From the NCBI GenBank assembly GCA_903938445.1, contig CAJADG010000082.1:1-64000 (forward strand): 64,000 bases of DNA. The letters run 5' to 3'. The position numbers were made by a program, and so were the translations under genes. Below are positions 53,898 through 62,852 of the stretch, piece after piece; the stretch's first letter is position 1, and the number at the start of each line of letters is the position of its first letter. The DNA is from an uncultured Bacteroidota bacterium. Lineage in GTDB: Bacteria; Bacteroidota; Bacteroidia; Chitinophagales; Chitinophagaceae. The notes under the pieces are model-generated. The model saw only the letters and a program-made list of their open reading frames with translations, did no database searches and had not been told where the DNA came from.

Positions 53898-54980
53898 TTA
53901 GCTTACTACCATTTTAATGAACTGACGATCTGCACTTAAACAAAGTAGGTCGGCATTTTCATTGATATCAATCTTTGCATGTATACCCTCTTTGTGCATT
54001 ACGCGAGCGGGATAAACACTACACATTTTAATGGCTTCTCCTAAGTCAATACCCACTTCGTTCACTAAATTATTTATGGATTTAATTTGTGTTAAAGCAG
54101 ATCCACTAAGTGTTCCAGCGCTTTCATATTTATCTCCCGCTAATACATGTTGATAAAAACCAGTATTGGTTTCGGTAACCGCATCGGTGATACAAAATAA
54201 ACGATCTCCCATTAATTTTTTTGCAATTTTAATGGCAGAAAAATCAACATGATAACCATCTGCTACCAAGCTACACATTGCACGGTTGTGATTAAATAAT
54301 GCACCTACCATTCCGGGTGCTCTATGTTGTAAAGCACTCATTGCATTAAATAAATGAGTTGCAACAGTTATATTATTATTAAAAAAAGTACTACTCAATT
54401 CATAGCTTGCATTACTATGACCAGCAGATACAATAATTCCATTCGATTGAATTAAATCAATAATTTCATTATTGCAAATCTCAGGAGCCAATGTAATCAT
54501 GCTAATCCATTCTTTACCATAATCCAATAAATCTTGTACTTGTTGTAGACTAGGACTATGTAAAACAGAGGCTTGATGCGCTCCCTTTTTTGATTCATTA
54601 ATCCAAGGTCCCTCAATATGCAAACCAATACAACCCTTACCACCATTTGTTTTATAATCTTTTACTGCATCAATAGCTTTGTAAATGATTGGATAAGTTT
54701 GAGAGGCAATAGTGGGTTGAAAATAGGCAGCCCCCCCTTTTAAGCAATACTGATAAATTTTTTCGATACAATCTGCATCGGGAAATTCTGAAAGTAATTT
54801 TCCTGCAGCTCCATAAATTTGAAGGTCAATTAATGCAGGAATAATTAATGGATATGCATTTTTATGATCATAGCCTTCTTTGCTTATTGAAATTATTTTA
54901 CCATTATTTATTTCAATACACACTTCTGAAACCCACCCATTTCCAGTAAATAATTCTTGTGCCGATAAAAATTCAGACAT
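53898..54980 (-). CDS. nagA: N-acetylglucosamine-6-phosphate deacetylase-like amidohydrolase
   Basis: A 360-residue amidohydrolase resembling NagA, which removes acetyl from GlcNAc-6-phosphate. GLHIEGPWINESKKGAHQ supplies the metal Glu. SAGHSNASYE, ATHLFNAMSALQHRAPGMVGA and the catalytic Asp in FCITDAVTET are in family order. The N-terminal HxH is absent, reading IPALIDLQIYGAAG, as is also the case in E. coli NagA (DVQLNG), so a single-metal enzyme is likely. No nagB or PTS genes are close. The nitrilase gene lies 18 bp upstream on the same strand. Confidence 0.85.
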   Translation of the reverse strand: MSEFLSAQELFTGNGWVSEVCIEINNGKIISISKEGYDHKNAYPLIIPALIDLQIYGAAGKLLSEFPDADCIEKIYQYCLKGGAAYFQPTIASQTYPIIYKAIDAVKDYKTNGGKGCIGLHIEGPWINESKKGAHQASVLHSPSLQQVQDLLDYGKEWISMITLAPEICNNEIIDLIQSNGIIVSAGHSNASYELSSTFFNNNITVATHLFNAMSALQHRAPGMVGALFNHNRAMCSLVADGYHVDFSAIKIAKKLMGDRLFCITDAVTETNTGFYQHVLAGDKYESAGTLSGSALTQIKSINNLVNEVGIDLGEAIKMCSVYPARVMHKEGIHAKIDINENADLLCLSADRQFIKMVVS

Positions 54981-54998
54981 GGATAAAATTTAAATAGA

Positions 54999-55787
54999 TT
55001 AAAGAATTTTAAAATCATCTGCATCTTTCCAAAAAGGAAATTGCGTTCTGGTATTGTTTATTTCTTCCTTTTGTAGGGTGATGTGAAAAACATCTTCTTC
55101 GTATGCGCAGTGATAAAGCACTTCGCCCAAAGGACCCACTACCATTGAGTCTCCGCTATGTGCAATATTTTTTCCATCTAATCCTACTCTGTTCACACCA
55201 ATTGAAAAACATTGATTTTCAATGGCACGTGCACATAATAATGTTTTCCATGCATGATTTCTTTTTTCGGGCCAGTTCGCAACATACAGTATCACATCAT
55301 ATTCTTTATTGTCATCCACTAGTTGTTGACGCGACCAAATGGGAAAACGTAAATCGTAACAAACTTGCAAATTTATTTTCCACCCTTTTACACTTGCAAT
55401 TAATCTTTTATTGCCACTAGCATACTTTTCATCCTCGCCCGCAAATGCAAATAAATGGCGCTTATCATAATAACCTAACTGTCCATTGGGTAACATCCAA
55501 ATGAGTCGATTGTAATATTTTTCGTTCTCTTCAATAATAACGGAACCAGTAATAATAGCCTTTTTTTCAAATGACCATCTACGCATCCAGTCAATAGTGG
55601 GTCCCTCCATCGTTTCTGCAAACTTTTCAGGTTGCATGGTGAATCCTGTAGTAAACATTTCGGGCAGCACAATGATTTCTGTAGGTTGATCAATGGAATT
55701 TATTTTTTCAGAAAACATAGAAAGATTAGCTTCCTTATCCTCCCAAAAGAGAGCTGTTTGAATCAAAGAAAACTTTAAAGATGACAT
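54999..55787 (-). CDS. nitrilase-superfamily amidohydrolase, omega-amidase-like
   Basis: A 262-residue carbon-nitrogen hydrolase. The Glu-Lys-Cys triad is seen in PEMFTTGFTMQP (Glu), YYDKRHLFAFAGE (Lys) and LQVCYDLRFPIW (Cys). The MFTTGF text and length match the YafV/Nit2 group, which hydrolyses 2-oxoglutaramate or related omega-amides, a metabolite-repair role. It is cytoplasmic and precedes the nagA-like gene by 18 bp. A sequence AACCTTTG, one base from the -7 consensus, ends 3 nt before the ATG. Confidence 0.88.
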   Translation of the reverse strand: MSSLKFSLIQTALFWEDKEANLSMFSEKINSIDQPTEIIVLPEMFTTGFTMQPEKFAETMEGPTIDWMRRWSFEKKAIITGSVIIEENEKYYNRLIWMLPNGQLGYYDKRHLFAFAGEDEKYASGNKRLIASVKGWKINLQVCYDLRFPIWSRQQLVDDNKEYDVILYVANWPEKRNHAWKTLLCARAIENQCFSIGVNRVGLDGKNIAHSGDSMVVGPLGEVLYHCAYEEDVFHITLQKEEINNTRTQFPFWKDADDFKIL

Positions 55788-55828
55788 TACAAAGGTTTTG
55801 CTTTACAAATTAAAGATACAATTACTTG

Positions 55829-56308
55829 CTAAGATCCAGGTTTATACAACTTTTGAATAATGGGCTGGATAAGTACTGGCTCAAAGCCTCTTTGGTGTAG
55901 AAATGCCTGTGTTTTTACCATTCTTGCTAGTCCTCGCTCCCCCTTGAGTGTAGCCCACTTTTTGTTAGCCAGGTCCTGAAGCTTTGCTATATAATCATCT
56001 TCATCAATGGAAGCCAAAGCCTTTTTGATATTATAAGCACTTACCTTTTTTTGGTATAAAGCATGGTTAATTTTTAATTTCCCCCATCCTTTAATACGAA
56101 AATGCCCCCCAGCAAAAGAGGTTGCAAATCTTTCCTCATTTAAAAAATTATCTGCAATCAAATCTGACAAGATTTCCTCTACTTCTGGCTTGGTCATTCC
56201 CAGTTCGTATAGCTTATCCCTCACTTCCTGTTGGGCCCTTTCTTGGTAGGCACAAAAATGACGAATGCTAATGATGGCCTGTTCTTTTCCTACTCTATTT
56301 TTTTTCAT
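55829..56308 (-). CDS. recX: RecA regulator RecX
   Basis: A 159-residue helical protein of three-helix repeats. AISIRHFCAYQERAQQEVRDKLYELGM, EEILSDLIADNFLNEERFATSFAGGHFRIKGWGKLKI and the C-terminal QKLYKPGS match RecX. RecX binds RecA filaments and restrains recombination. In many bacteria it lies beside recA; here it is about 14.2 kb downstream of recA and on the other strand. It is divergent from dnaN. Confidence 0.92.
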   Translation of the reverse strand: MKKNRVGKEQAIISIRHFCAYQERAQQEVRDKLYELGMTKPEVEEILSDLIADNFLNEERFATSFAGGHFRIKGWGKLKINHALYQKKVSAYNIKKALASIDEDDYIAKLQDLANKKWATLKGERGLARMVKTQAFLHQRGFEPVLIQPIIQKLYKPGS

Positions 56309-56416
56309 CTATGTCAATAAGTAGTGCTAAAATAGCTTTTTAATCTTAACATTTTACATTAGGTTTGCTCTAGTTATAAAACGCGATTTTTTCAAAAGCC
56401 AAACAACAAAAATTCT

Positions 56417-57532
56417 ATGAAATTTATTGTTTCTTCATCTTCTCTTTTAAAACACCTTCAACAAATTTCTGGTGTCATAAATACCAATACTGTTTTGCCT
56501 ATTTTGGAAGACTTTTTATTTGAAATAGAAGATAAAAAATTGAACATTGTTGCAACGGATTTAGAAACAGTGATGCGTGTACAAATGGAAGTAGAAAGTA
56601 AGGCAAATGGTCGTGTTTGTATTCCTGCAAAAATTTTAATTGATTCTTTAAAAAATATTGCGGACCAACCTTTAACTTTTAACATTGATAAAAATTACGC
56701 AGTAGAAATTACAAGCGACAATGGTAAGTATAAAGTGATGGGAGAGAATCCAGATAATTTTCCAAAAGAGCCTACAGCGGACGATACCACTGGATTTAAG
56801 ATGACAAGCACAGGATTATTAACTGCCATTAATAAAACATTGTTTGCGGTGAGTGGTGATGATTTGCGACCAGCTATGACAGGTGTATTTTTCGAATTAT
56901 CAAAAGATAGCGTGCAATTTGTTGCAACAGATGCACATCGTTTAGTAAGATATAAAAGAACAGATGCAAAGGCAACGCAAAACGCAAGTTTTATTGTTCC
57001 TAAAAAACCATTGAATTTATTAAAGAACGCATTGCCTGATAATGACGATCCAATCACAATTAGTTTCAATAACAATCATTTATTTGTGGACCACGGATCA
57101 ACACAATTAATTTGTCGATTAATTGATGCACGTTTCCCTGATTATAAAGTAGTTATTCCAAACGATAATCCATATCGATTAACTGTAAATAAGCATGATT
57201 TTCAAAATGCATTGCGTCGTGTAAATGTATTTAGTAATAAGAGCACAAACCAAGTTGCTTTAAATATTACAGGTAATGAATTGCAAATGGCAGCTCAGGA
57301 TATTGACTTTAGTTTTGAAGGAAATGAGCGCATGAGTTGTGAATACCAAGGTGAAGACATTCAAATTGCATTTAATGCAAAATTCTTAATTGAAATGTTG
57401 AATGCTGCCGATACCGATGACGTCTATTTAGAATTATCAACACCAAGTAAAGCGGGCTTAATTAAGCCTTCAGAACAAGCACCAGGCGAGGACTTGTTAA
57501 TGTTGGTGATGCCATTGATGTTAAATAGTTAG
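56417..57532 (+). CDS. dnaN: DNA polymerase III beta sliding clamp
   Basis: A 371-residue clamp of three repeated domains that tethers the replicative polymerase to DNA. The N-terminus MKFIVSSSSLLKHLQQISGVINTNTVLPILEDFLFE, the middle RPAMTGVFFEL with ATDAHRLVRY, and the C-terminal LLMLVMPLML are typical. No dnaA or gyrB lies next to it, so the classical dnaA-dnaN-recF origin order is not present here. A terminator follows after about 45 bp. Confidence 0.98.
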   Translation: MKFIVSSSSLLKHLQQISGVINTNTVLPILEDFLFEIEDKKLNIVATDLETVMRVQMEVESKANGRVCIPAKILIDSLKNIADQPLTFNIDKNYAVEITSDNGKYKVMGENPDNFPKEPTADDTTGFKMTSTGLLTAINKTLFAVSGDDLRPAMTGVFFELSKDSVQFVATDAHRLVRYKRTDAKATQNASFIVPKKPLNLLKNALPDNDDPITISFNNNHLFVDHGSTQLICRLIDARFPDYKVVIPNDNPYRLTVNKHDFQNALRRVNVFSNKSTNQVALNITGNELQMAAQDIDFSFEGNERMSCEYQGEDIQIAFNAKFLIEMLNAADTDDVYLELSTPSKAGLIKPSEQAPGEDLLMLVMPLMLNS

Positions 57533-57578
57533 TCAAATAATTAGTAAGAGATAATCCGTACCATAAAAACAACCCAAG

Positions 57579-57613
57579 CCCGATGATTTCTGTATAAGAA
57601 CATCGGGTTTTTT
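57579..57613 (+). terminator. intrinsic terminator after dnaN
   Basis: The stem CCCGATG / CATCGGG encloses an inner TTCT / AGAA helix and is followed by six T. It ends the dnaN transcript. Confidence 0.88.
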
Positions 57614-57642
57614 ATTTACATTTATGTACTAAAAACAATTGC

Positions 57643-58464
57643 ATGCTTCAGACTATTGAAAATTATTTTCAACACATTCCAAGTTTACATAGGGCATTAT
57701 TATTAGCTGGAGGGATTACTTTTTTTTGGTTGATTGAAATTGCTGTTCCTCTTTTTAATTTTAAGTATAGCAAAATTAAACACGCAGGTGTCAACTTGTT
57801 TTTTACATTTACCACCATTGTTATCAATTTTGGGTTTGCATTAATAATGGTAAAAGCAAGTGATTGGGTGGTTGATCAACATTTTGGTTTGCTACAAATA
57901 ATTTCAGTGGCACCATTGGCAAAAGCAATACTGGGCTTATTATTATTAGATTTTATTGGGGCTTATTTGGTGCATATGATTGAACATAAAGTAAAATTTT
58001 TATGGAAATTTCATATGGTGCACCATGCCGATACTCATGTTGATACTACAACAGGCAATAGACATCATCCAGGTGAATCGGTGGTAAGAGCAGTGTTTGC
58101 CATTTTAGCCGTACTTGTTTTAGGTACTCCTATGTGGATGGTGATGTTGTATCAAAGTTTAAGTGTCGTATTAACACAATTTAATCATGCGAATATTCGT
58201 ATACCTAATTGGTTTGATAAAACAGTTGGATTGATTATCGTATCTCCCAATATGCATAGAGTACATCATCATATTACACGCCCTCAAACGGATAGTAATT
58301 ATGGAAATATATTTTCGTTTTGGGATCGTATACTAGGAACTTATAATGATACTCCAATGAGTGAAATTGTATATGGCTTAGATGTATTAGATAATTCAAA
58401 AGATCAATCCATTGCCTATCAATTAAAGGCCCCGTTTGATAAAACCATAAAATCAGATTATTAA
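57643..58464 (+). CDS. sterol desaturase / fatty acid hydroxylase family membrane enzyme
   Basis: A 273-residue membrane protein with about four hydrophobic helices and the His clusters of the di-iron fatty acid hydroxylase family: HMIEHKVKFLWKFHMVHHAD, then NRHHPGE, QFNHANI and PNMHRVHHH. Members hydroxylate or desaturate lipids such as sterols, carotenoids or fatty acids. It is placed directly before kdsB with no gap (stop TAA then ATG), so it may act on envelope lipids, but this is only contextual. Confidence 0.87.
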   Translation: MLQTIENYFQHIPSLHRALLLAGGITFFWLIEIAVPLFNFKYSKIKHAGVNLFFTFTTIVINFGFALIMVKASDWVVDQHFGLLQIISVAPLAKAILGLLLLDFIGAYLVHMIEHKVKFLWKFHMVHHADTHVDTTTGNRHHPGESVVRAVFAILAVLVLGTPMWMVMLYQSLSVVLTQFNHANIRIPNWFDKTVGLIIVSPNMHRVHHHITRPQTDSNYGNIFSFWDRILGTYNDTPMSEIVYGLDVLDNSKDQSIAYQLKAPFDKTIKSDY

Positions 58465-59184
58465 ATGACAAAAGTTGGTGCGTTTATTCCCGCTCGTTAT
58501 GCAGCAACCAGATTTCCAGCAAAGTTGATGCAAACCCTTGGTGATAAATCTGTGATAAGACACACGTATGATAATACAAAAGCAACAGGGCTTTTTGATG
58601 AGGTTTATGTGGTTACTGATAGTGAAATAATTTTTAATGAAATAGTGAACAATGGTGGGAAAGCCATTATGAGTAAGCGCTCCCACGAAAGCGGCTCTGA
58701 TAGAATTGCAGAAGCAATTGTGGATTTAGATATTGATATCGTAGTGAATGTACAAGGGGATGAGCCCTTCGTAAAAAGAGAGCCCTTGCAAAAAGTGATT
58801 GATGTTTTTGCGGATAGTTCGGTTCAGGTTTCTTCATTGATGCAAGTGTTGACCAATCCCCAATTCATTGAAGATCCTAATTATGTGAAAGTAGCAGTTG
58901 ATACTAAAATGAATGCACTGTTTTTTTCACGTAGTGTAATTCCTTATCCACGTGCTACCGATATTACCATTACTTATTATGAACATATAGGCGTATATGC
59001 TTTTAAGAAACAAGCCCTATTGAATTTTACCAATTGGCCGATGACTCCCCTGGAAGCTGCTGAAAAAATTGAATGCTTGCGTTATTTAGAAAATGGAGTG
59101 CCTATAAGAATGGTTGTTACAGATTATATGGGTGTTGAAATTGATACGCCCGAAGATTTAATAAAAGCTGCAAAATTATTATAA
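58465..59184 (+). CDS. kdsB: 3-deoxy-manno-octulosonate cytidylyltransferase
   Basis: A 239-residue CMP-Kdo synthetase, which activates Kdo for lipopolysaccharide synthesis. [24 protein letters not shown] holds the nucleotide-binding motif. [20 protein letters not shown] and the [15 protein letters not shown] block are typical. The ATG directly follows the stop of the upstream gene, and the MFS gene starts 1 bp after its own stop, so it is the middle gene of a tight three-gene unit. Confidence 0.95.
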   Translation: MTKVGAFIPARYAATRFPAKLMQTLGDKSVIRHTYDNTKATGLFDEVYVVTDSEIIFNEIVNNGGKAIMSKRSHESGSDRIAEAIVDLDIDIVVNVQGDEPFVKREPLQKVIDVFADSSVQVSSLMQVLTNPQFIEDPNYVKVAVDTKMNALFFSRSVIPYPRATDITITYYEHIGVYAFKKQALLNFTNWPMTPLEAAEKIECLRYLENGVPIRMVVTDYMGVEIDTPEDLIKAAKLL

Positions 59185-59185
59185 A

Positions 59186-60532
59186 ATGAATAAAGGAAAA
59201 TTATTTCAATCCACTGTCGTAGCCGCATTGGCTGGTTTTATTTTTGGTTTTGATATGGTAGTAATATCAGGAGCCGATAAGCCAATTCAGGAACTATGGC
59301 ATACCACTCCTTTGTTTCATGGATTTTTTATTATGTCTATGGCTTTATGGGGAACTGTTATTGGATCAGTGTTTGCGGGCGCACCCACTGAAAAATATGG
59401 CCGTAAAAAAGTTTTAATTTGGTTAGGTGTAATGTTTGTTGCTTCGGCAATTGGTTCTGCATTGGCACAAGATCCTTATACTTTTTCGTTCTTTAGATTA
59501 ATTGGTGGCATCGCGATTGGCGTTTCGTCGGTTGCAGCACCTACGTATATTTCAGAAATTTCCAACAAGAACAATCGTGGTAAATTGGTAGGTATGTATC
59601 AGTTTAATATTGTGTTTGGAATTTTGATCGCTTATTTATCTAATTATTTTTTACACGGATTTGGAGGTGTCAATGATTGGCGTTTTATGTTGGCTGTTTT
59701 ATTAATACCTTCTACCGTGTATACTGTAATGACTTTGGGTTTACCAGAAAGTCCAAGATGGTTATATTCTGTTGCCAATGATGAAGCTGCAGCAAGGAAA
59801 ACCTTGGCTATTGTAGGTGTAGAAAATATTGATGAAACTATAAATGAAATAAAGGTTTCCAATGAACAAGAAAAATCATTTGGTTCAGCAAAGTTGTTTA
59901 CCAAGCATCATACCAAAATTATTTCACTAGCCTTTTTTGTAGCATTTTTTAATCAGGCTTCTGGAATCAACTTCTTGTTATATTATGCACCAAGAATTTT
60001 GGAAGAAGCGGGATTTGCAAAAAACAATTCTTTATTAAGTTCTATTTCATTAGGAATGATGAATTTAGTTTTCACCTTTGTTGGACTTTGGTTAATTGAT
60101 CGCATTGGTCGTAAAACCTTATTAATCATTGGCTCCTTTGGGTATATTATTAGTTTAGTCATGGTGGCTTATGGCTTTATAGCACATAGCGCACCAGAAT
60201 TTATGTTAAGCTTTTTATTATTATTTATTGCATCGCATGCCATTGGACAAGGTGCGGTTATTTGGGTATTAATTTCCGAAATATTTCCAACACAGATTCG
60301 TGCAAAGGGTCAGGCTTTTGGGGCAAGTATACATTGGATATTTGCCGCTTTAATTACATTAATCACACCTGTATTCTTGGATAGTGAGTATGGAATATTT
60401 AAAGAAAATCCATGGCCTATTTTTGCTTTCTTCGCAGTGATGATGTCCTTACAATTAGTTTGGATTTTAGTAAAAGTGCCTGAAACCAAGGGAGTTTCAT
60501 TAGAGGATCTTCAAAAGAAATTAGTTCAATAG
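59186..60532 (+). CDS. sugar-porter MFS transporter
   Basis: A 448-residue membrane protein with twelve predicted helices. Sugar-porter signatures are GFIFGFDMVVISGA, the EKYGRKKV loop, RLIGGIAIGVSSVAAPTYISEI, PESPRWLY, DRIGRKTLL and the C-terminal VPETKGVSLEDL. Such carriers bring in hexoses or pentoses with protons. The substrate is unknown. It starts 1 bp after kdsB and precedes the KdnB-like gene by 36 bp. Confidence 0.92.
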   Translation: MNKGKLFQSTVVAALAGFIFGFDMVVISGADKPIQELWHTTPLFHGFFIMSMALWGTVIGSVFAGAPTEKYGRKKVLIWLGVMFVASAIGSALAQDPYTFSFFRLIGGIAIGVSSVAAPTYISEISNKNNRGKLVGMYQFNIVFGILIAYLSNYFLHGFGGVNDWRFMLAVLLIPSTVYTVMTLGLPESPRWLYSVANDEAAARKTLAIVGVENIDETINEIKVSNEQEKSFGSAKLFTKHHTKIISLAFFVAFFNQASGINFLLYYAPRILEEAGFAKNNSLLSSISLGMMNLVFTFVGLWLIDRIGRKTLLIIGSFGYIISLVMVAYGFIAHSAPEFMLSFLLLFIASHAIGQGAVIWVLISEIFPTQIRAKGQAFGASIHWIFAALITLITPVFLDSEYGIFKENPWPIFAFFAVMMSLQLVWILVKVPETKGVSLEDLQKKLVQ

Positions 60533-60546
60533 GGTTAGATAATTAT

Positions 60547-60554
60547 TATCTTTG
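60547..60554 (+). promoter_or_regulatory. -7 promoter element of the KdnB-like gene
   Basis: TATCTTTG matches TAnnTTTG and ends 14 nt before the ATG at 60569. Confidence 0.45.
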
Positions 60555-60568
60555 TTAAAATATTTTAT

Positions 60569-61642
60569 ATGCAGTTTCGCAATTTTAAAATGGTCGACTA
60601 TGTGGTATATGGTCGTGGTGCGTTTAATCAATTAGATGAAATTTTAGCTCCTCGTAGAAAAGATAATTTTCCAATGATTTTTTTCTTGGATCACTTTTTT
60701 ATTGGAAAGCCTTTGGCTTCACGCATTCCTTTAAGAGGAAAAGATAAAATTGTTTATGTTGATGTAACCCATGAGCCTAAAACAAAACAAGTGGATGCAT
60801 TGGCTGCAGAATTAAAAGCTGAATTTGGTGAAGTGAGCGGTATCATTGGTATTGGAGGGGGTTCAACAATGGACTTAGCGAAAGCGGTTTCCTTAATGAT
60901 GACCAATCCTGGTTCTTCGGCTGATTATCAAGGATGGGATTTAGTAAAACAAGCGGGCGTTTATAAAGTAGGTATTCCAACATTAAGTGGTACGGGCGCC
61001 GAAGTGAGTCGTACAACGGTTTTAACAGGTCCTGTTCGTAAATTAGGAATGAACTCTGACTTTACACCATTTGATCAAATTGTATTAGATCCAGAATTAA
61101 CACAAAACGCTCCTGCCAATCAACGTTTTTATACGGGCATGGATTGTTATATACATTGTATTGAAAGTTTAGAAGGAACTTTTTTAAATGAATTTAGTAA
61201 GAGCTATGGCGAGAAAGCACTTGAGCTTTGTCGTAAAGTTTTTGTTGAAAAAGAAAAATGGGATGACGAGTGTGATGATCAATTAATGATGGCCTCTTAT
61301 GCAGGTGGTATGAGTATTGCCTACAGTCAGGTGGGTGTTGCCCATGCGGTGAGTTATGGATTAAGTTTTTTATTGGGTACTAAACACGGTATAGGCAACT
61401 GTATTGTAATGAATCATTTGGAGGAATACTATCCAGCGGGTGTGAAAGAATTTAAATACATGGTGGAGAAAAACAATATTGAAATTCCAACCGGCATCTG
61501 CGCCAATTTAACCGAAGAGCAATTTGACGCCATGATCAATGTTTCCTTGGGCATGAAACCACTTTGGGAAAATGCATTAGGAAAGGATTGGGAAAAAATC
61601 ATGACGCGTGAAAAATTACGCGCTTTGTACGGTAAGTTATAA
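60569..61642 (+). CDS. iron-containing alcohol dehydrogenase, candidate Kdo 8-oxidase (KdnB-like)
   Basis: A 357-residue group III alcohol dehydrogenase. The nucleotide-binding IIGIGGGSTMDLAKA, the PTLSGTGAEVSRTTVLTG block, and the metal ligands in GMDCYIHCIES and VGVAHAVSYGLSFLLGTKHGIGNCIVMNH are present. Within this superfamily, KdnB oxidises Kdo at C8 so that KdnA can aminate it, giving Kdo8N in Shewanella lipid A. The link to kdsB, two genes upstream, makes that role plausible, and the likeness is to the KdnB text I recall. KdnA, a DegT-type aminotransferase, is not in the window. Other alcohol-dehydrogenase roles cannot be excluded. Confidence 0.75.
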   Translation: MQFRNFKMVDYVVYGRGAFNQLDEILAPRRKDNFPMIFFLDHFFIGKPLASRIPLRGKDKIVYVDVTHEPKTKQVDALAAELKAEFGEVSGIIGIGGGSTMDLAKAVSLMMTNPGSSADYQGWDLVKQAGVYKVGIPTLSGTGAEVSRTTVLTGPVRKLGMNSDFTPFDQIVLDPELTQNAPANQRFYTGMDCYIHCIESLEGTFLNEFSKSYGEKALELCRKVFVEKEKWDDECDDQLMMASYAGGMSIAYSQVGVAHAVSYGLSFLLGTKHGIGNCIVMNHLEEYYPAGVKEFKYMVEKNNIEIPTGICANLTEEQFDAMINVSLGMKPLWENALGKDWEKIMTREKLRALYGKL

Positions 61643-61731
61643 GCATTTATAAACGCACCAATAGCCTTTGTTTATTAGCTTCTAAAGGTATTATTAAGGT
61701 TAATTTAACCTTATCTTATGAGACCTTGCTA

Positions 61732-61739
61732 TATCTTTG
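61732..61739 (+). promoter_or_regulatory. -7 promoter element of the RND efflux operon
   Basis: TATCTTTG matches TAnnTTTG and ends 32 nt before the adaptor ATG at 61772. Confidence 0.45.
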
Positions 61740-61771
61740 CGACCAATAATTAATAAACCTTATTGATTGCT

Positions 61772-62842
61772 ATGAATAAATTAAATTTTTTATTTGTATT
61801 AGTCGCTGTTTCTCTAATGGGAACAGCTTGTAGTTCAAAAAAAGAGACTAAAAAAGAGAACGGAAAATATATAACTACAACCGCTTTACGTATTGATACT
61901 TCATTCACTAAAGAGTACGTTGCGGAAATACAATCTTTTCAAAATATTGAAATTAGAGCAAAAGTTAAGGGCTTTATAGAATCTATTAATGTTGATGAGG
62001 GGCAGCATGTGAATGGCGGTCAAATTTTATTTACCATTCGTCCCAAAGAATATGAAGCAGAATTAATCAAAGCAAAAGCAGAAGTAAAAAAGTCCGAGGT
62101 GGACGCTCAAAATGCAAAAACTCTATCTGATAAAAATATCATTTCTAAATCAGAATTGGCATTGGCGCTTGCTAAATTAGAACAAGCAAAAGCAGATGAA
62201 TCACTAGCAGCATTATATGTGTCTTATACAAAAGTTAATGCTCCATTTGAGGGAATTATAGACAGATTAAAATTAAAGCAAGGAAGTTTAATTGACGAGG
62301 GAACTTTATTAACAACACTTTCTAATAATAAAAATGTGTACGCATATTTTAATGTTTCAGAAAATGAATACTTAGATTTTAAATCTAAAAACAGCAAGGA
62401 TAAAAATAATATAGTTTCCCTAATGTTGGCAAACGGACAAGCGCATAAGTTCAAAGGAAAGATTGAAACGATACAGGGCGAATTTGATAAAAACACCGGT
62501 AGTATTGCGTTTAGGGCTATTTTTCCAAACCCAGATGGTTTATTAAAACATGGTGAAACGGGTAGAGTTCAAATGAAGGTAGATTTAAAACAAGCATTGA
62601 TTATTCCTCAAAAAGCAACTTTTGAATTACAGGATAAAGTGTATGTATATGTGGTTGATAAGAACAATGTGATTAAATCAAGAAATATAAAAATCAAACA
62701 ACGCTTAAATAATTTATTCGTTATTGAATCTGGACTTTTAGAAAATGATGTATTTATTTTGGAAGGAATTCAAAGTTTAAAAGACGATGACAAAGTAGAA
62801 ACTACACTTGTGCCTGCAAGTGCATCTGTATCTATAAAATAA
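61772..62842 (+). CDS. RND efflux periplasmic adaptor (membrane fusion protein), lipoprotein
   Basis: A 356-residue adaptor of the AcrA/MexA type. The start is the ATG at 61772; the track uses a TTG three codons earlier. Residues 1-20 form a lipoprotein signal with lipobox MGTAC. The lipoyl/barrel-sandwich halves are FQNIEIRAKVKGFIESINVDEGQHVNGGQILFTI and VNAPFEGIIDRLKLKQGSLIDEG, joined by a coiled-coil hairpin (KAKAEVKKSEVDAQNAK). The C-terminal beta-barrel and membrane-proximal domains follow. It links the inner-membrane pump, encoded 10 bp downstream, to an outer-membrane channel that is not in the window. Confidence 0.93.
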   Translation: MNKLNFLFVLVAVSLMGTACSSKKETKKENGKYITTTALRIDTSFTKEYVAEIQSFQNIEIRAKVKGFIESINVDEGQHVNGGQILFTIRPKEYEAELIKAKAEVKKSEVDAQNAKTLSDKNIISKSELALALAKLEQAKADESLAALYVSYTKVNAPFEGIIDRLKLKQGSLIDEGTLLTTLSNNKNVYAYFNVSENEYLDFKSKNSKDKNNIVSLMLANGQAHKFKGKIETIQGEFDKNTGSIAFRAIFPNPDGLLKHGETGRVQMKVDLKQALIIPQKATFELQDKVYVYVVDKNNVIKSRNIKIKQRLNNLFVIESGLLENDVFILEGIQSLKDDDKVETTLVPASASVSIK

Positions 62843-62852
62843 GCAAGAGACA

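Noticed and set aside
61642-61772. Possible terminator between the KdnB-like gene and the RND operon
   Set aside because: No stable hairpin with a T run is visible; only a -7 promoter element is supported.
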